Assembly (NCBI GenBank): GCA_963817855.1
Contig: CAWFQA010000001.1
Span: forward strand, 1,426,001-1,490,000
Direction of reading: 5' to 3'
Source of the DNA: JAKAAZ01 sp963817855
Lineage (GTDB): Bacteria; Acidobacteriota; Terriglobia; Terriglobales; Acidobacteriaceae
DNA length: 64,000 bases
The translations under genes were made by a program, and so were the position numbers. Positions within the stretch are counted from its first letter, which is position 1. The number at the start of each line of letters is the position of its first letter. Shown here piece by piece: positions 19,015 through 28,307 of this stretch. The notes beneath the pieces are model-generated. The model was not told the DNA's origin, did not search any database, and was given only the letters and a program-made list of their open reading frames with translations.

Positions 19015-19591
19015 GCCAGGTCCTCCAGAAGCCTCAATACTGGAGAAAGATGCGCGCGCCCAAACACGCGGATGGCCCGGCTGTCCGGGAGCTGCAACTA
19101 CATCTTCTCCGGGAGCGTGTGATCCCATCGGCGGCGTCGACGCTGCGATTCAACGCCGCGACCTATCTCCAAAGCCGCGCATCGTGCCGATAGATATCAA
19201 ATTCCGCTCGAAACCTGCATCGGAACGCCGCCACAAGCCCTCGCACACGCGACCGCCGCAACCGGCATTTCGAAGGACTAGGGAGTCTAGCATTGCTGCT
19301 TCCACGACGGCAAGTCGACGGGAACTACTGTTTGAGGAGCGCGGTTGCTTCTTGTCGATGAGTAATCTCTGGTGGAAGATCGTCGCGCACATAGACGTCA
19401 GCGACATTTGGAAAAGTGAGTTGTTCTTTCCGGTCGCCGTTAGACAAGCGCGTTGCCACTCGAAGCGCACCGTTATAACTACCCTTAGGTTCTCCGAAAC
19501 TAGATCTTTACTGGGAGGGTTTTCATTACACTATGTTTTCAGAGGGTGCTCCGTGGGGCAAAATGCGAGATACTGGAGGAGAGCGATCCCT
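19015..19591. other. 577-base gap between the EF-G-like gene and nuoB
   Basis: Divergent intergenic region. One plus-strand frame is open through it into nuoB, but its translation is Arg/Pro-rich and resembles nothing, so I do not call a gene. It must hold promoters for both flanking genes; I cannot place them with confidence. Confidence 0.5.
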
Positions 19592-20170
19592 ATGGCAGAG
19601 ACACACCCAGCGAAAGATCGGTACTTCTTCGGAAACCTCGAAAGCAGCGCATTAAATCAGCGCAAAGTGCGCGAAGTCAACTATGGATACGACCAGAATG
19701 AGGGAGTCATTCTGACGACACTCGACACGGCCTTGAACTGGGTGCGTAAGAGTTCAATCTGGCCGATGACCTTTGGACTTGCCTGCTGTGCGATTGAGAT
19801 GATGTCGATGGGTGCATCCCGGTTCGATGTGGCTCGCTTCGGAGCCGAGGTTTTTCGCCCCTCCCCGCGCCAGTCAGACCTGATGGTGATTGCCGGGCGC
19901 GTATCGGTGAAGATGGCGCCAGTCATCCGGCGGCTGTATGACCAGATGCCTGAACCCAAATGGGTCATTTCCATGGGCGCCTGCGCGACCTCCGGAGGAG
20001 TTTTCAATAATTACGCTCTCGTCCAGGGGGTTAACCAGATTATTCCCGTCGATGTCTATGTTCCCGGTTGCCCGCCTCGTCCTGAACAATTGATCTACGC
20101 CCTCACCCTGCTCCAGGAGAAGATCCTGCGTGAACGGGGGACTGTAAAAAAGGTCCTGAATCTCGAATAA
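19592..20170 (+). CDS. nuoB: NADH-quinone oxidoreductase subunit B (orphan copy)
   Basis: 192 residues from ATG 19592 with GGAGGAG 10 bases upstream; a longer open frame to 19013 lacks family sequence. The four cysteines that bind cluster N2 are present: Cys65 and Cys66 in GLACCAIEMM, Cys131 in GACATSGG and Cys160 in YVPGCPPRPE. NuoB is in the peripheral arm of complex I and passes electrons to quinone. No nuoA, nuoC or other nuo gene is adjacent, so this copy is separate from any full operon. Confidence 0.93.
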   Translation: MAETHPAKDRYFFGNLESSALNQRKVREVNYGYDQNEGVILTTLDTALNWVRKSSIWPMTFGLACCAIEMMSMGASRFDVARFGAEVFRPSPRQSDLMVIAGRVSVKMAPVIRRLYDQMPEPKWVISMGACATSGGVFNNYALVQGVNQIIPVDVYVPGCPPRPEQLIYALTLLQEKILRERGTVKKVLNLE

Positions 20171-20479
20171 CTGAATCAACTGCAAGCCAGGCCCCATAAC
20201 ATTTCTAGCGGCATTTCTAAATATTAATTCTTGGCGCGCAGGTATCTCTTGGTATACCTTTGGACTAGCCCGGCAAAACGGGGGTAACCTTTTGATTCAG
20301 TCTTGTGCTCTAATCGAGTGAGCGATTTCTGTGCATTCGAATCGATTGCATTGGATTCGTAAGGCGACACCACAAGGCGTCGTGACGTGCTCAGCGCTTG
20401 GGAATGAACAAATCAAAGCGCTTGCAATTTACAAAAAATGAATTAGATATGTTTACACAAAGTTGCGGAGGAGACAGGG

Positions 20480-22288
20480 ATGGAACATTCAAAATTATGC
20501 ACGAAGAGCCGCTGGATAGCAGCTCTTTGCGTACTGGGGCTGGGGGCGACTCTGATGGCGCAAAATGCCGCCACTTCGTCAAGCTCGGCTGCACCTACGG
20601 CGCCCGCGCCGTCGACGACGATTAATCCGTCGCGCGCAGACGTTTTTCTTGGTTACTCCTACTTCGCACCCAATTCTTATGTCAATGGAGCAAAGTACGC
20701 AGCTGTGAATCTGGGTGCGATTGGCAGCGGGGCATATTACTTTTCAAAGAACTTCGGTTTCGAGGCCGGTGGGGCCTCCCATCCAGATGGCCCCGGCGAT
20801 GGTTTTACGACCCTCAATGCCGGTCCCACCGCACGCTTCCCGCTGGAAGATGGCCTCACGCCGTTCATCCACGCCTTAGTGGGAACCACTCGCATCGGCG
20901 GTCCGAACTACGTCGGCTATTACTCTGACGGAGCCGGTCCCATTAACTTCAAGAACCCATATCGTTGGGGAGTTTCTTTGACGGCCGGCGGCGGCATGGA
21001 TTTCCCGCTTCCGATCATGCACCATAAGCTTTCATGGCGCGTGTTCCAGGCCGACTATCAATACATGCACGTTTCGTTCGGTCCTGCGAACGACTTTACC
21101 GATCCTAACGCGCCCGTTGCCGTCACTCTGCCGTCCAGCCGGAACAGTCTTCGTCCAGCTGACTCGACCAATTTGCCCGGCGCTCCCGTCGCCATCCTCG
21201 GCGGCCGTGCCAACATCAATGCGGTACAGCTGAGCACCGGCCTGGTGTACCACATCGGCAGCATTCTTCCGCCACCCCCGGTCGCCTACTCCTGCTCGGT
21301 CAGCCCGACGGAGGGATATCCTGGCGATCAGATTACCGCGACTGGGAATGCAACCAATCTGAATCCCAAGAAAACGCCGACTTATAGCTGGACGTCCACA
21401 GGTGGCAAGATCAGCGGTAATTCGACCACTGCAACCGTCGATACCACAGACCTGGCTCCGGGAACCTACACTGTTGCGGGTCACGTGACGGAAGGGCCAA
21501 AGCCTGGTCAGTCCGCAGATTGCAACGCGACCTTTACAGTCAAGCAGTTTGAGCCGCCGACGATTAGCTGCGAAGCCAATCCGACCTCGCTCAATCCTGG
21601 CGACTCCTCGACGGTTACCGCTCACGGCGTCAGCCCGCAGAATCGTCCTCTCACCTACAGCTACAGCGCTTCGTCCGGTCAGATCAGCGGTTCCAATACG
21701 ACCGCAACTCTGAACACGACAGGGGCTGCACCAGGCGCCATCACCGTCACTTGCAATGTGGCCGACGATAAGGGTCAAACCGCATCCTCCACCACTGAAG
21801 TGACGATCAATGCGCCGCCGCCGCCGCCCGCACCGAAGACCGAGACTCTCTGCTCGATCACCTTCGGCCGCGACAAGCGTCGTCCAGTTCGCGTCGACAA
21901 CGAAGCCAAGGCTTGCCTGGATGATGTCGCTCTGAACCTCCAGCGCAGCGCCGATGCCAAGGCAGTTCTGGTTGGCAGCAGTGCTCCGGACGAGAAACAG
22001 GCCGACCAGCGGGCTGCAGAGCGTGCCGTCAATACCAGGGCTTACCTGGTCAACGAGAAGGGGATTGATCCTTCCCGCATCGATGTCCGCACCGGAAACG
22101 CCGGTTCTGACACCGTCCAGAATTACCTGGTACCGGCAGGCGCCACCTTCGACAACGACGTGCAGGGCACGACACCTGTATCCGCAGACATCAAGGCTTC
22201 AAAGAATGCCTACGGACACGGCCGTGCAACCTCAACGGCACCGCACCACCACGGTCACCACCACAAGGCAGCTCCTGCCCAGCAGTAA
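20480..22288 (+). CDS. OmpA-family envelope protein with Ig-like repeats
   Basis: 602 residues. GGAGGAG lies about 7 bases before the ATG. A signal peptide of about 28 residues ends TLMAQ. Residues 50-270 form an outer-membrane beta-barrel-like domain (VFLGYSYFAPNSYVNG, GGGMDFPLP, VFQADYQYMHVSFG). Two Ig-like repeats follow, each with a YSCSVSP or ISCEANP start and PGxxT...STTEVTI pattern. The C-terminus is an OmpA-like peptidoglycan-binding domain (FGRDKRRPVRVDNEAKACLDD, AERAVNTRAYL, GIDPSRIDVRTG) ending in a His-rich tail (APHHHGHHHK). Predicted to link outer membrane and cell wall. A strong terminator follows. Confidence 0.85.
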   Translation: MEHSKLCTKSRWIAALCVLGLGATLMAQNAATSSSSAAPTAPAPSTTINPSRADVFLGYSYFAPNSYVNGAKYAAVNLGAIGSGAYYFSKNFGFEAGGASHPDGPGDGFTTLNAGPTARFPLEDGLTPFIHALVGTTRIGGPNYVGYYSDGAGPINFKNPYRWGVSLTAGGGMDFPLPIMHHKLSWRVFQADYQYMHVSFGPANDFTDPNAPVAVTLPSSRNSLRPADSTNLPGAPVAILGGRANINAVQLSTGLVYHIGSILPPPPVAYSCSVSPTEGYPGDQITATGNATNLNPKKTPTYSWTSTGGKISGNSTTATVDTTDLAPGTYTVAGHVTEGPKPGQSADCNATFTVKQFEPPTISCEANPTSLNPGDSSTVTAHGVSPQNRPLTYSYSASSGQISGSNTTATLNTTGAAPGAITVTCNVADDKGQTASSTTEVTINAPPPPPAPKTETLCSITFGRDKRRPVRVDNEAKACLDDVALNLQRSADAKAVLVGSSAPDEKQADQRAAERAVNTRAYLVNEKGIDPSRIDVRTGNAGSDTVQNYLVPAGATFDNDVQGTTPVSADIKASKNAYGHGRATSTAPHHHGHHHKAAPAQQ

Positions 22289-22305
22289 CGATTGATCGGA
22301 AGCAT

Positions 22306-22346
22306 GAAAGGGGCCGGCCGGCTAGAGAAGCGGCTGGCCCTTTTCA
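22306..22346 (+). terminator. Rho-independent terminator after the OmpA-family gene
   Basis: GAAAGGGGCCGGCCGGCT and AGCGGCTGGCCCTTTTC form a long GC-rich stem with a short AGAGA-type loop, followed by TTTTC, 18 bases after the stop codon. Confidence 0.8.
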
Positions 22347-22471
22347 TTGAAGCAGGATTGGAGCACACTCAAGTTCGGCAGCAATGACACATCACCCTCC
22401 ATGAGAATCCTTTGGGTGAGTTTCGCTTCTCCCTCACAAATACAGAGCGATACACACGGATGGTTCACAAC

Positions 22472-24487
22472 ATGAAACGAATATTCCCCTCAATTACCGC
22501 AGTCATTTTTGCTCTTATCAGCTTTTGTGGAATCGGTGCAAGCGCACAACAGTGGCATATCGTTGGCCCTTACGGTGGAGATGCCCGCAGTTTCGCCTAC
22601 AGCCCGACGGACCCCTCGCATATCCTCCTCGGAACCACCAACAGCTGGGTGTACGAAACCGACGATGCCCAGCACTGGACTCGATTGAGCAAAATCGCCA
22701 CGGACGATTCGCTGGTCGTCGACAACATGGTCTTCGACAAGTCGAATCCCAAGCGCGTCCTGGTCGGAGCCTGGAGACTGGATAAACCAGACGGCGGAAT
22801 CTTTATCAGTGAGGACGAAGGTCATCATTGGAATCCCGTCAGTGACATGAAAGGCCAATCCGTTCGCGCTCTCGCGCAAGCTCCCTCGGATCCGAAACTA
22901 TTTGTTGCCGGCACACTCGCCGGAGTGTATCGAAGCGAAGACGGCGGCGCCACCTGGAACCTGATCAGCCCCGTGGGAAGCACGGAACTGCATGAAGTAG
23001 AATCCATCGCCATCGATCCTGTGAATCCGCAAGTGATCTACGTAGGCACATGGCATCTGCCCTGGAAAACAATCGATGGCGGCAAGACCTGGCAGAACAT
23101 CAAGCAGGGATTGATCGTCGACTCGGATGTGTTTTCCATCATCATCGATCCCAAGGCGCCCAGTACCGTCTACACCAGCGCCTGCTCAGGGATCTATAAA
23201 AGCATCGACGCAGGCGCGAGTTTCAAAAAGATTCAAGGCATTCCCAGCGCCGCCCGCCGCACTCGCGTGTTGATGCAGGATCCAAATAACTCCAGCATCG
23301 TGTATGCCGGAACAACAGAAGGTCTCTATCGCACCCTGGATGCCGGCGCAAAGTGGTCTCTAATGACGCCGAGCGACATCATCATCAATGACATCTACGT
23401 CGATCCGAGAAACTCGCAGCATATCCTGATGGCGACCGATCGCAGTGGCGTTCTCTCCAGCGCTGACGGTTCCGTCAGTTTTCATGCGGAGAACCAGGGC
23501 TTTTCGGAACGCCAGGTTTCATCTATGATCGCCGATCCAAGTTCGCTGAATACTCTGTATGTCGGCGTTGTGAATGACAAGCGCTTTGGTGGAGTTTTCG
23601 TTTCCAGAGATCGTGGCCAAGCATGGACGCTACTCAATGCTGGCCTGAATGGAAATGACGTATTTTCTCTGGCCATGTCTCCTGCAGGGGTCTTATTGGC
23701 CGGCACAAATCACGGTGTCTTTCGTTTAAGGGATCAACGGTGGGAAATCGTCGATGCCCGTATCATGGAGACGCCCCACAAGGTTCGGCACGTGAGTAAG
23801 AAGCATCACGTGACCTACACCACGGAGTATGTACCGGTTCCCGATGGCAAGCTTGTCGAAGCGGTCCACGGGGTCGCTTTTTCCGGTGGCAAGTGGTATG
23901 CCGCGACCGAGGAGGGTCTCTACTCCGCAGACGGGCCTAAGTTTGCCTGGGTCGGTGCTGTTCTTTATCCGGAGTCGGGCGGGAAAGCTCACGCAAGTAC
24001 GACGATGAAACGCTCCGAGATCCCATTCTATGGGGTCGCGGTATCCGGCAATACCGTCTTCGCAAATGGGCAGACGGTTCTGTACCTCTCCCCCGATCAG
24101 GCGAAAACCTGGCAGTCTGTGGCGTTGCCGACAAACTGGCACCGGGTTCGCTACGTGGCTACGGATGACAGCGGCAATCTGTGGGTAGGGGGTCGACTGG
24201 GTGTTGCCTTCAGCGACAATCAAGGCCAGAGCTGGCAGCCCGTGGGTGTTCCGATCAATGACATCAGCGGGCTTCGATTTGATCCGCAGCTGAAGCGCAT
24301 CGTGGCTACTTCCTACGGCTCCGACCTGGTCTTTGGCATCGACAATACAGCCAAGCATTGGACCTATTGGAATCCTGGATGGCGCACTCACATTGTGGAC
24401 TCCTCCGACGGTCAGCTCGTGGCTGCAACGTTGCTTCATGGCGTAATCGTGGAACCGCAAAAGCAGCTGGCCGCGGGCAGCTTTTAG
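22472..24487 (+). CDS. Secreted BNR/sortilin-like beta-propeller protein
   Basis: 671 residues from ATG 22472, whose product begins with a clean signal peptide (MKRIFPSITAVIFALISF ... GASAQ). In-frame starts at 22460 and 22412 are alternatives. The mature part is built of about 40-45-residue blades with the Asp-box pattern: FISEDEGHHW, YRSEDGGATW, KTIDGGKTW, YKSIDAGASF, YRTLDAGAKW, FVSRDRGQAW, LSPDQAKTW, FSDNQGQSW. Such VPS10/BNR propellers appear in exported sialidase-like and photosystem-II-assembly-like proteins. No catalytic residues are recognisable. Probably a periplasmic or surface binding protein. Confidence 0.85.
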   Translation: MKRIFPSITAVIFALISFCGIGASAQQWHIVGPYGGDARSFAYSPTDPSHILLGTTNSWVYETDDAQHWTRLSKIATDDSLVVDNMVFDKSNPKRVLVGAWRLDKPDGGIFISEDEGHHWNPVSDMKGQSVRALAQAPSDPKLFVAGTLAGVYRSEDGGATWNLISPVGSTELHEVESIAIDPVNPQVIYVGTWHLPWKTIDGGKTWQNIKQGLIVDSDVFSIIIDPKAPSTVYTSACSGIYKSIDAGASFKKIQGIPSAARRTRVLMQDPNNSSIVYAGTTEGLYRTLDAGAKWSLMTPSDIIINDIYVDPRNSQHILMATDRSGVLSSADGSVSFHAENQGFSERQVSSMIADPSSLNTLYVGVVNDKRFGGVFVSRDRGQAWTLLNAGLNGNDVFSLAMSPAGVLLAGTNHGVFRLRDQRWEIVDARIMETPHKVRHVSKKHHVTYTTEYVPVPDGKLVEAVHGVAFSGGKWYAATEEGLYSADGPKFAWVGAVLYPESGGKAHASTTMKRSEIPFYGVAVSGNTVFANGQTVLYLSPDQAKTWQSVALPTNWHRVRYVATDDSGNLWVGGRLGVAFSDNQGQSWQPVGVPINDISGLRFDPQLKRIVATSYGSDLVFGIDNTAKHWTYWNPGWRTHIVDSSDGQLVAATLLHGVIVEPQKQLAAGSF

Positions 24488-24506
24488 CTCGGTCGCCAGG
24501 CGCTCA

Positions 24507-24989
24507 ATGATGAAACTGCCGGAAGGTTCGTTCTCGATCCGTCCGGCAGTCGCGCAGGACCTGGATGCGCTGGCTAAGATTGATGCTCTCTGCTTTCCGC
24601 CGGGCATTGCCTATCCTCGCGAAGAGATAGCGTTTCTCCTGTTGAACCCCACGGTCATCACTCTCGTTGCGGAACGCTCCGGCACCATCGTCGGCTTGGC
24701 GGCGCTTGAGCGACGGCGCCGCACTCCTCAGACTGCGCGTTATGGAGAACTTATCACCATTGAGGTTCTGCCGGAGTTTCGCAGAGAATCGATCGGCGTT
24801 GCACTCTATCAGACGCTGGAATCCCGTTTGCGCCACTGGGGAGGCAGCAGCATTCATCTGCATGTCTCGGTCGAAAATACCGCTGCCCTCGTCTTCTATC
24901 AACGCCTCGGATTTCAAATCATCGATCGCGTACCGAAATATTACTTGCGCAGGATGGATGCGTGGAGAATGGAAAAAGAATTACTCTAG
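24507..24989 (+). CDS. GNAT family N-acetyltransferase
   Basis: 160 residues beginning MMKLPEGSFSIRPAVAQDLD, typical of the RimI group. Motif A for acetyl-CoA is LITIEVLPEFRRESIGVALYQ (RRxxxG), followed by IHLHVSVENTAALVFYQRLGF, the classical motif B. It starts 19 bases after the propeller gene stop and may be co-transcribed. Substrate unknown; N-terminal protein acetylation is the common role of RimI-like enzymes. Confidence 0.88.
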   Translation: MMKLPEGSFSIRPAVAQDLDALAKIDALCFPPGIAYPREEIAFLLLNPTVITLVAERSGTIVGLAALERRRRTPQTARYGELITIEVLPEFRRESIGVALYQTLESRLRHWGGSSIHLHVSVENTAALVFYQRLGFQIIDRVPKYYLRRMDAWRMEKELL

Positions 24990-25071
24990 CCGCTGCGCAC
25001 GTTCTTCAACGAACGCAACACAATCGCCCGGATCGTCTTTCGCCTGGAATCGAACATGCAATGCGACGTCA

Positions 25072-25638
25072 TTATTCGCTGTGCGCCGTTAGCACAGACA
25101 ATAGCGCCGGTGTATCTGCGTCTTGGTAAGCCCCATCGGCGCGCCAATAGACCTGGCCCTTCGGATCGACAAGGATGGCCACCACTCGCTTCTCATTCTT
25201 AATATCAAGAGATTTCTTGAAAGACTGCTTGTTCACGTACGCAGTCAAAATCCGGCTGCGCAAAGTCTTATCTGTTGTGTTGCTGCGCAATGCCTCATCG
25301 AACCACCAGCGATACAACAGGTTCTCCCGTGACATGGTGGGCAACTCGTAGTAGCGAAACTGGTTGTGGGCGGACTCGAGCTTGCGTGCCGCGGGAGTCC
25401 AGCTGTCCACTTCGTGCTGCTGTTCGCGTGCGAAAGAAATAATCACCAGGTTCAACTGACCGGCGAATTCGGCGGGCACTTTCATGTGGGTGCCGTCCAG
25501 GCTGGTGACCTGTATCGGAGGAAACTGCCCCAGGGCCGGTGGCGGCGGGGTGGTTGCGCCTTGCGTCAACAGGCCGACCAGGATCCAAATGAGTGGCAGC
25601 ATAAGGGCGAGACGTTCAGGCCGACTACGAGGATGCAT
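25072..25638 (-). CDS. Thioredoxin-like exported protein without CxxC
   Basis: 188 residues with a signal anchor at 9-27 (LALMLPLIWILVGLLTQG), a Pro-rich linker, then IQVTSLDGTHMKVPAEFAGQ and LNLVIISFAREQQHEVDSW. VVAILVDPKGQVYWRADG follows near the C-terminus. The pattern resembles ATP10/thioredoxin-fold proteins, but the CxxC redox motif is replaced by FAREQQ. Likely envelope-located. No operon partner: the flanking GNAT gene is convergent. Confidence 0.65.
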   Translation of the reverse strand: MHPRSRPERLALMLPLIWILVGLLTQGATTPPPPALGQFPPIQVTSLDGTHMKVPAEFAGQLNLVIISFAREQQHEVDSWTPAARKLESAHNQFRYYELPTMSRENLLYRWWFDEALRSNTTDKTLRSRILTAYVNKQSFKKSLDIKNEKRVVAILVDPKGQVYWRADGAYQDADTPALLSVLTAHSE

Positions 25639-25798
25639 AGCTTCAGCAAGTGCTCCTGTCCCAGCGTACCAGTACCAGTTAAGCAGCCGAGAAAATATGT
25701 GTACCGCCGATCGCCTTCGGCCTCACCTCGAGCGTCTCGGGTGCTTTCTGATTTTCGGATTAAGAAGAAGGGAAAACCTCGGGGAAAACGAGAAAAAG

Positions 25799-25830
25799 CT
25801 AGACAAAGCGGGGCCACTTAGTCGTATAAT
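25799..25830 (+). promoter_or_regulatory. Possible sigma70 promoter for the small CxxC protein
   Basis: TATAAT at 25825-25830 is a perfect -10 hexamer. TAGACA ending 19 bases upstream is a fair -35, though the spacing is long. The small gene at 25863 starts about 30 bases downstream. Confidence 0.4.
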
Positions 25831-25862
25831 TCTTTTCTCTCTCCCGGAAATTGGGGTGTAGC

Positions 25863-26066
25863 GTGAATACTTCCAAGAAAGCTGTTTTTCCACACAGGCG
25901 TACTTACGATGGATCGTTCGAATCGATCTGTACGAGATGTTTCATGACTATCGCGAAGGCACATGACGAAGCTTCGTTGGATTGCTACGAAACGAGGCAT
26001 ATCTGTGATCCGGCAGTTTTGGTTTGCCGGACAGGGTTCGCGCACCACAACCGGAACTCCTTCTAG
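25863..26066 (+). CDS. Small Cys-rich hypothetical protein
   Basis: 67 residues from GTG 25863 (GGGGTG upstream; a TTG at 25851 is also open). After a basic N-terminus it reads GSFESICTRCFMTIAKAHDE, then LDCYETRHICDPAVLV. The CxxC followed by a spaced Cys and HxC suggests a small metal-binding domain, a type I associate with short acidobacterial proteins, from memory and not checked. A consensus -10 lies in front. The 3' end carries a hairpin (26010-26032). Function unknown. Confidence 0.5.
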   Translation: MNTSKKAVFPHRRTYDGSFESICTRCFMTIAKAHDEASLDCYETRHICDPAVLVCRTGFAHHNRNSF

Positions 26067-26097
26067 TTCTCTGATCCGCACATTCTGGTTTCGCGGA
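26010..26097. repeat. Two similar small hairpins, GATCCG-type
   Basis: TCCGGCA/TGCCGGA (26010-26032) and TCCGC/GCGGA (26075-26097) share the layout GATCCG...TGGTTT...CGGA. The first lies in the 3' end of the small CxxC gene, the second in the gap before mqnE. They look like two diverged copies of one short palindromic unit. Confidence 0.4.
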
Positions 26098-26249
26098 AAC
26101 GCTGGGTTTTTGTCGTGAGTTCAAGAGCTCTTCTATCCTCGGCACGTAGCGGGGGAATGGCGCTCGCGCCTCTGATGGTCCGTCTTGCGTATCTGCCTCA
26201 TTTGTTCGGGGTCGGCACGGTCAGATATCATAGAGCGCAGGGGCCAGTT

Positions 26250-27392
26250 GTGGAAGAAGTCAAGAAATCCCGCCATTCCTTCCAGACCGACGACGCGCGT
26301 CTGACCCCAATCGCCGAAAAAGTATTTTCTGAAGAACGCCTTAATTTCGACGATGGCGTCGCTCTCTATCGTTCGCCGGATATTCTTGCGGTTGGCTGGC
26401 TGGCCAACTGGGTGCGTGAAAAAATGCATGGTGACATCGCCTACTTTAATGTGAACCGCCACATCAACCCCACCAATGTTTGTGTTGCTGCTTGCCGTTT
26501 GTGCGCCTTTGGACGCAAGAAGGACGCGCCCGGCGCCTACACCATGGCTTTGGAAGAAGCGTGGCAGCGCGCGGCGGAAGGCTATTCAGAGGCGGTCACA
26601 GAGTTTCACCTGGTGGGCGGTCTCCATCCAGATCTGCAGCTTCAATATTTTCTCGACCTCATCAGCGGCTTGAAGCAGCGCTTTCCTAAGGTCCACATCA
26701 AAGCCTTCACCATGGTGGAGATTGCCTACCTGGCGAAACGGTCGAAGCTAAGCATTCGCGAGACGATTGAAAAGCTGAAAGCCGCGGGCGTCGATTCGAT
26801 GCCTGGAGGCGGCGCGGAAATTTTTGCCGATCGAGTCCGCCATATCATCTGCGATCACAAGATTGACGGCGGCGAATGGCTGGAGACGGCGCGCATCGCC
26901 CACCAGCTCGGCATGCGCTCTAACGCCACCATGCTCTACGGGCATGTCGAAAATGACGAAGACCGCGTCGATCACTTGATGCGTCTGCGCGAGCTGCAAG
27001 ATGAAACCGGCGGATTCCAGACCTTCATTCCGCTGGCATTTCATCCCGACAACACAGCGCTCGATCATCTGCCGCGCACCAGTGGGATGACAGACATTCG
27101 CCAGATCGCTGTCGGCCGGCTGATGCTCGATAACTTCGGCCACATCAAAGCCTACTGGCAGATGATGACCGCGAAGATCGCTCAGATTGCATTGCGCTTC
27201 GGTGCGGACGACATCGACGGTACCGTGATTGAAGAGAAGATTTATCACGATGCCGGAGCGGAAACGCCGCAGGGCATGCGTCGCGCGGACTTGGTCCGCC
27301 TGATCACCGAAGCCGGACGCATTCCGGTGGAGCGCGATACCCTGTATCGCGCTGTCGAGCGCACCGGCGACACCTTCACCGTCGCCGTCTAG
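26250..27392 (+). CDS. mqnE: Aminofutalosine synthase MqnE
   Basis: 380 residues from GTG 26250, chosen because AGGGG lies 6 bases upstream and the length then fits the family; the frame is open to GTG 26115. The radical SAM cluster motif is NPTNVCVAACRLCAFGR (CxxxCxxC). Further family stretches are EFHLVGGLHPDLQLQYF, IKAFTMVEI, GGGAEIF and TFIPLAFHPDNTAL. The enzyme joins SAM-derived adenosyl to the chorismate-derived enolpyruvyl benzoate to form aminofutalosine in the alternative menaquinone pathway. Other mqn genes are not in the window. Confidence 0.93.
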   Translation: MEEVKKSRHSFQTDDARLTPIAEKVFSEERLNFDDGVALYRSPDILAVGWLANWVREKMHGDIAYFNVNRHINPTNVCVAACRLCAFGRKKDAPGAYTMALEEAWQRAAEGYSEAVTEFHLVGGLHPDLQLQYFLDLISGLKQRFPKVHIKAFTMVEIAYLAKRSKLSIRETIEKLKAAGVDSMPGGGAEIFADRVRHIICDHKIDGGEWLETARIAHQLGMRSNATMLYGHVENDEDRVDHLMRLRELQDETGGFQTFIPLAFHPDNTALDHLPRTSGMTDIRQIAVGRLMLDNFGHIKAYWQMMTAKIAQIALRFGADDIDGTVIEEKIYHDAGAETPQGMRRADLVRLITEAGRIPVERDTLYRAVERTGDTFTVAV

Positions 27393-27406
27393 CCGCCTTC
27401 AAGAAT

Positions 27407-28234
27407 TCAATTCATCCAACGCTTGTCGGTGGGATCCTTTTTTCCATCCGGATCGATGTATCGCCCATGCCCGTCGAACTTCACATTGCGATCATGCTTG
27501 CGCATGTACACTTCAAACTTCCGCGCCGCGCGCCGCCGCTTCCAGCGATAGTATCCATTGCGAAGCGAGAAGGCACGCTCTGCCGCCGCATGCGCGTAGC
27601 CACGCCGCGGAGCCACCTTGAGATAGATGTATCCAAACAGCGCTCCGCCTAGAGACGCCAGCGAGAGAAATCCGTTCGGCCCCTCAAACACGCTCGCCAG
27701 CGCAATCAGAATGAAGATGATCACCAGGTATTTTGCGCGAATTGAAATCGGCAGCGGGAACATCAGGAATTTCTGGTCGCCCATTAACACTGCCCAAGCA
27801 GCCAGCAGACCGAAAATGCCGCCCAGGGCGCCGTATGTCGTTTGCGCCGGGGACATGTGAAAGACGTGCGTATAGGACACGGCAATCGTCGTCAGTCCAG
27901 CTCCGGCCACTGAGAAGAAATAAATCTCCGTCAACCAGCGCGTGCCGTACGCGCTCTCCAGGTAGGAACCGATAAACCATAGCGACAACATGTCGAACGC
28001 AACCTGGAAAATCCCTCCACTCAAAAAGCTGTACGTCACCAGTTGCCAGATGGCTCCATGCAGCACCATCACAGGCGTCAGGGCACCCACAGCAAAAATG
28101 CTCGCAGCAATTCCGGGAGCGATCCAGTGCAACAGCAGCAGACAAAAGTAAATAGCAATCGTGATCAGAATGATCTTGCGGATCATTCCCTCAAACGGCG
28201 GAAACGACAGTGTCATCGGACTCGAACGCGGCAT
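27407..28234 (-). CDS. Rhomboid-fold membrane protein lacking catalytic residues
   Basis: 275 residues with six hydrophobic segments between 19 and 205 and a basic cytoplasmic tail (WKRRRAARKFEVYMRKHDR). The rhomboid core is clear: WQLVTYSFLSGG, DMLSLWFIGSYLE, TYGALGGIFGLLAAW and ASLGGALFGYIY. In active rhomboids these are HxxxNM, GxSG and AHxxG. Here the Ser is Leu137 (GALG), the His is Ser194, and the HxxxN pair reads Q77...D81. All three changes were checked on the DNA. It should therefore be a non-proteolytic rhomboid. Convergent with mqnE (14-base gap). Confidence 0.85.
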   Translation of the reverse strand: MPRSSPMTLSFPPFEGMIRKIILITIAIYFCLLLLHWIAPGIAASIFAVGALTPVMVLHGAIWQLVTYSFLSGGIFQVAFDMLSLWFIGSYLESAYGTRWLTEIYFFSVAGAGLTTIAVSYTHVFHMSPAQTTYGALGGIFGLLAAWAVLMGDQKFLMFPLPISIRAKYLVIIFILIALASVFEGPNGFLSLASLGGALFGYIYLKVAPRRGYAHAAAERAFSLRNGYYRWKRRRAARKFEVYMRKHDRNVKFDGHGRYIDPDGKKDPTDKRWMN

Positions 28235-28307
28235 ACATTACAAGCCTACGACCAGCCGCGCCGCAGCGCTAGCCATCCCGCTCGATTTGTATGTGCCGCC
28301 GCACAAC

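Noticed and set aside
19013..19591. Long N-terminal extension of nuoB
   Set aside because: No family sequence before residue MAETHP; a strong GGAGGAG site marks the start at 19592.
20255..20300. Possible c-di-GMP (GEMM-type) riboswitch around the GGCAAAACGGGGGTAACC stretch
   Set aside because: Only fragments resemble the consensus; the conserved core bases and the paired stems of GEMM are not present in order.
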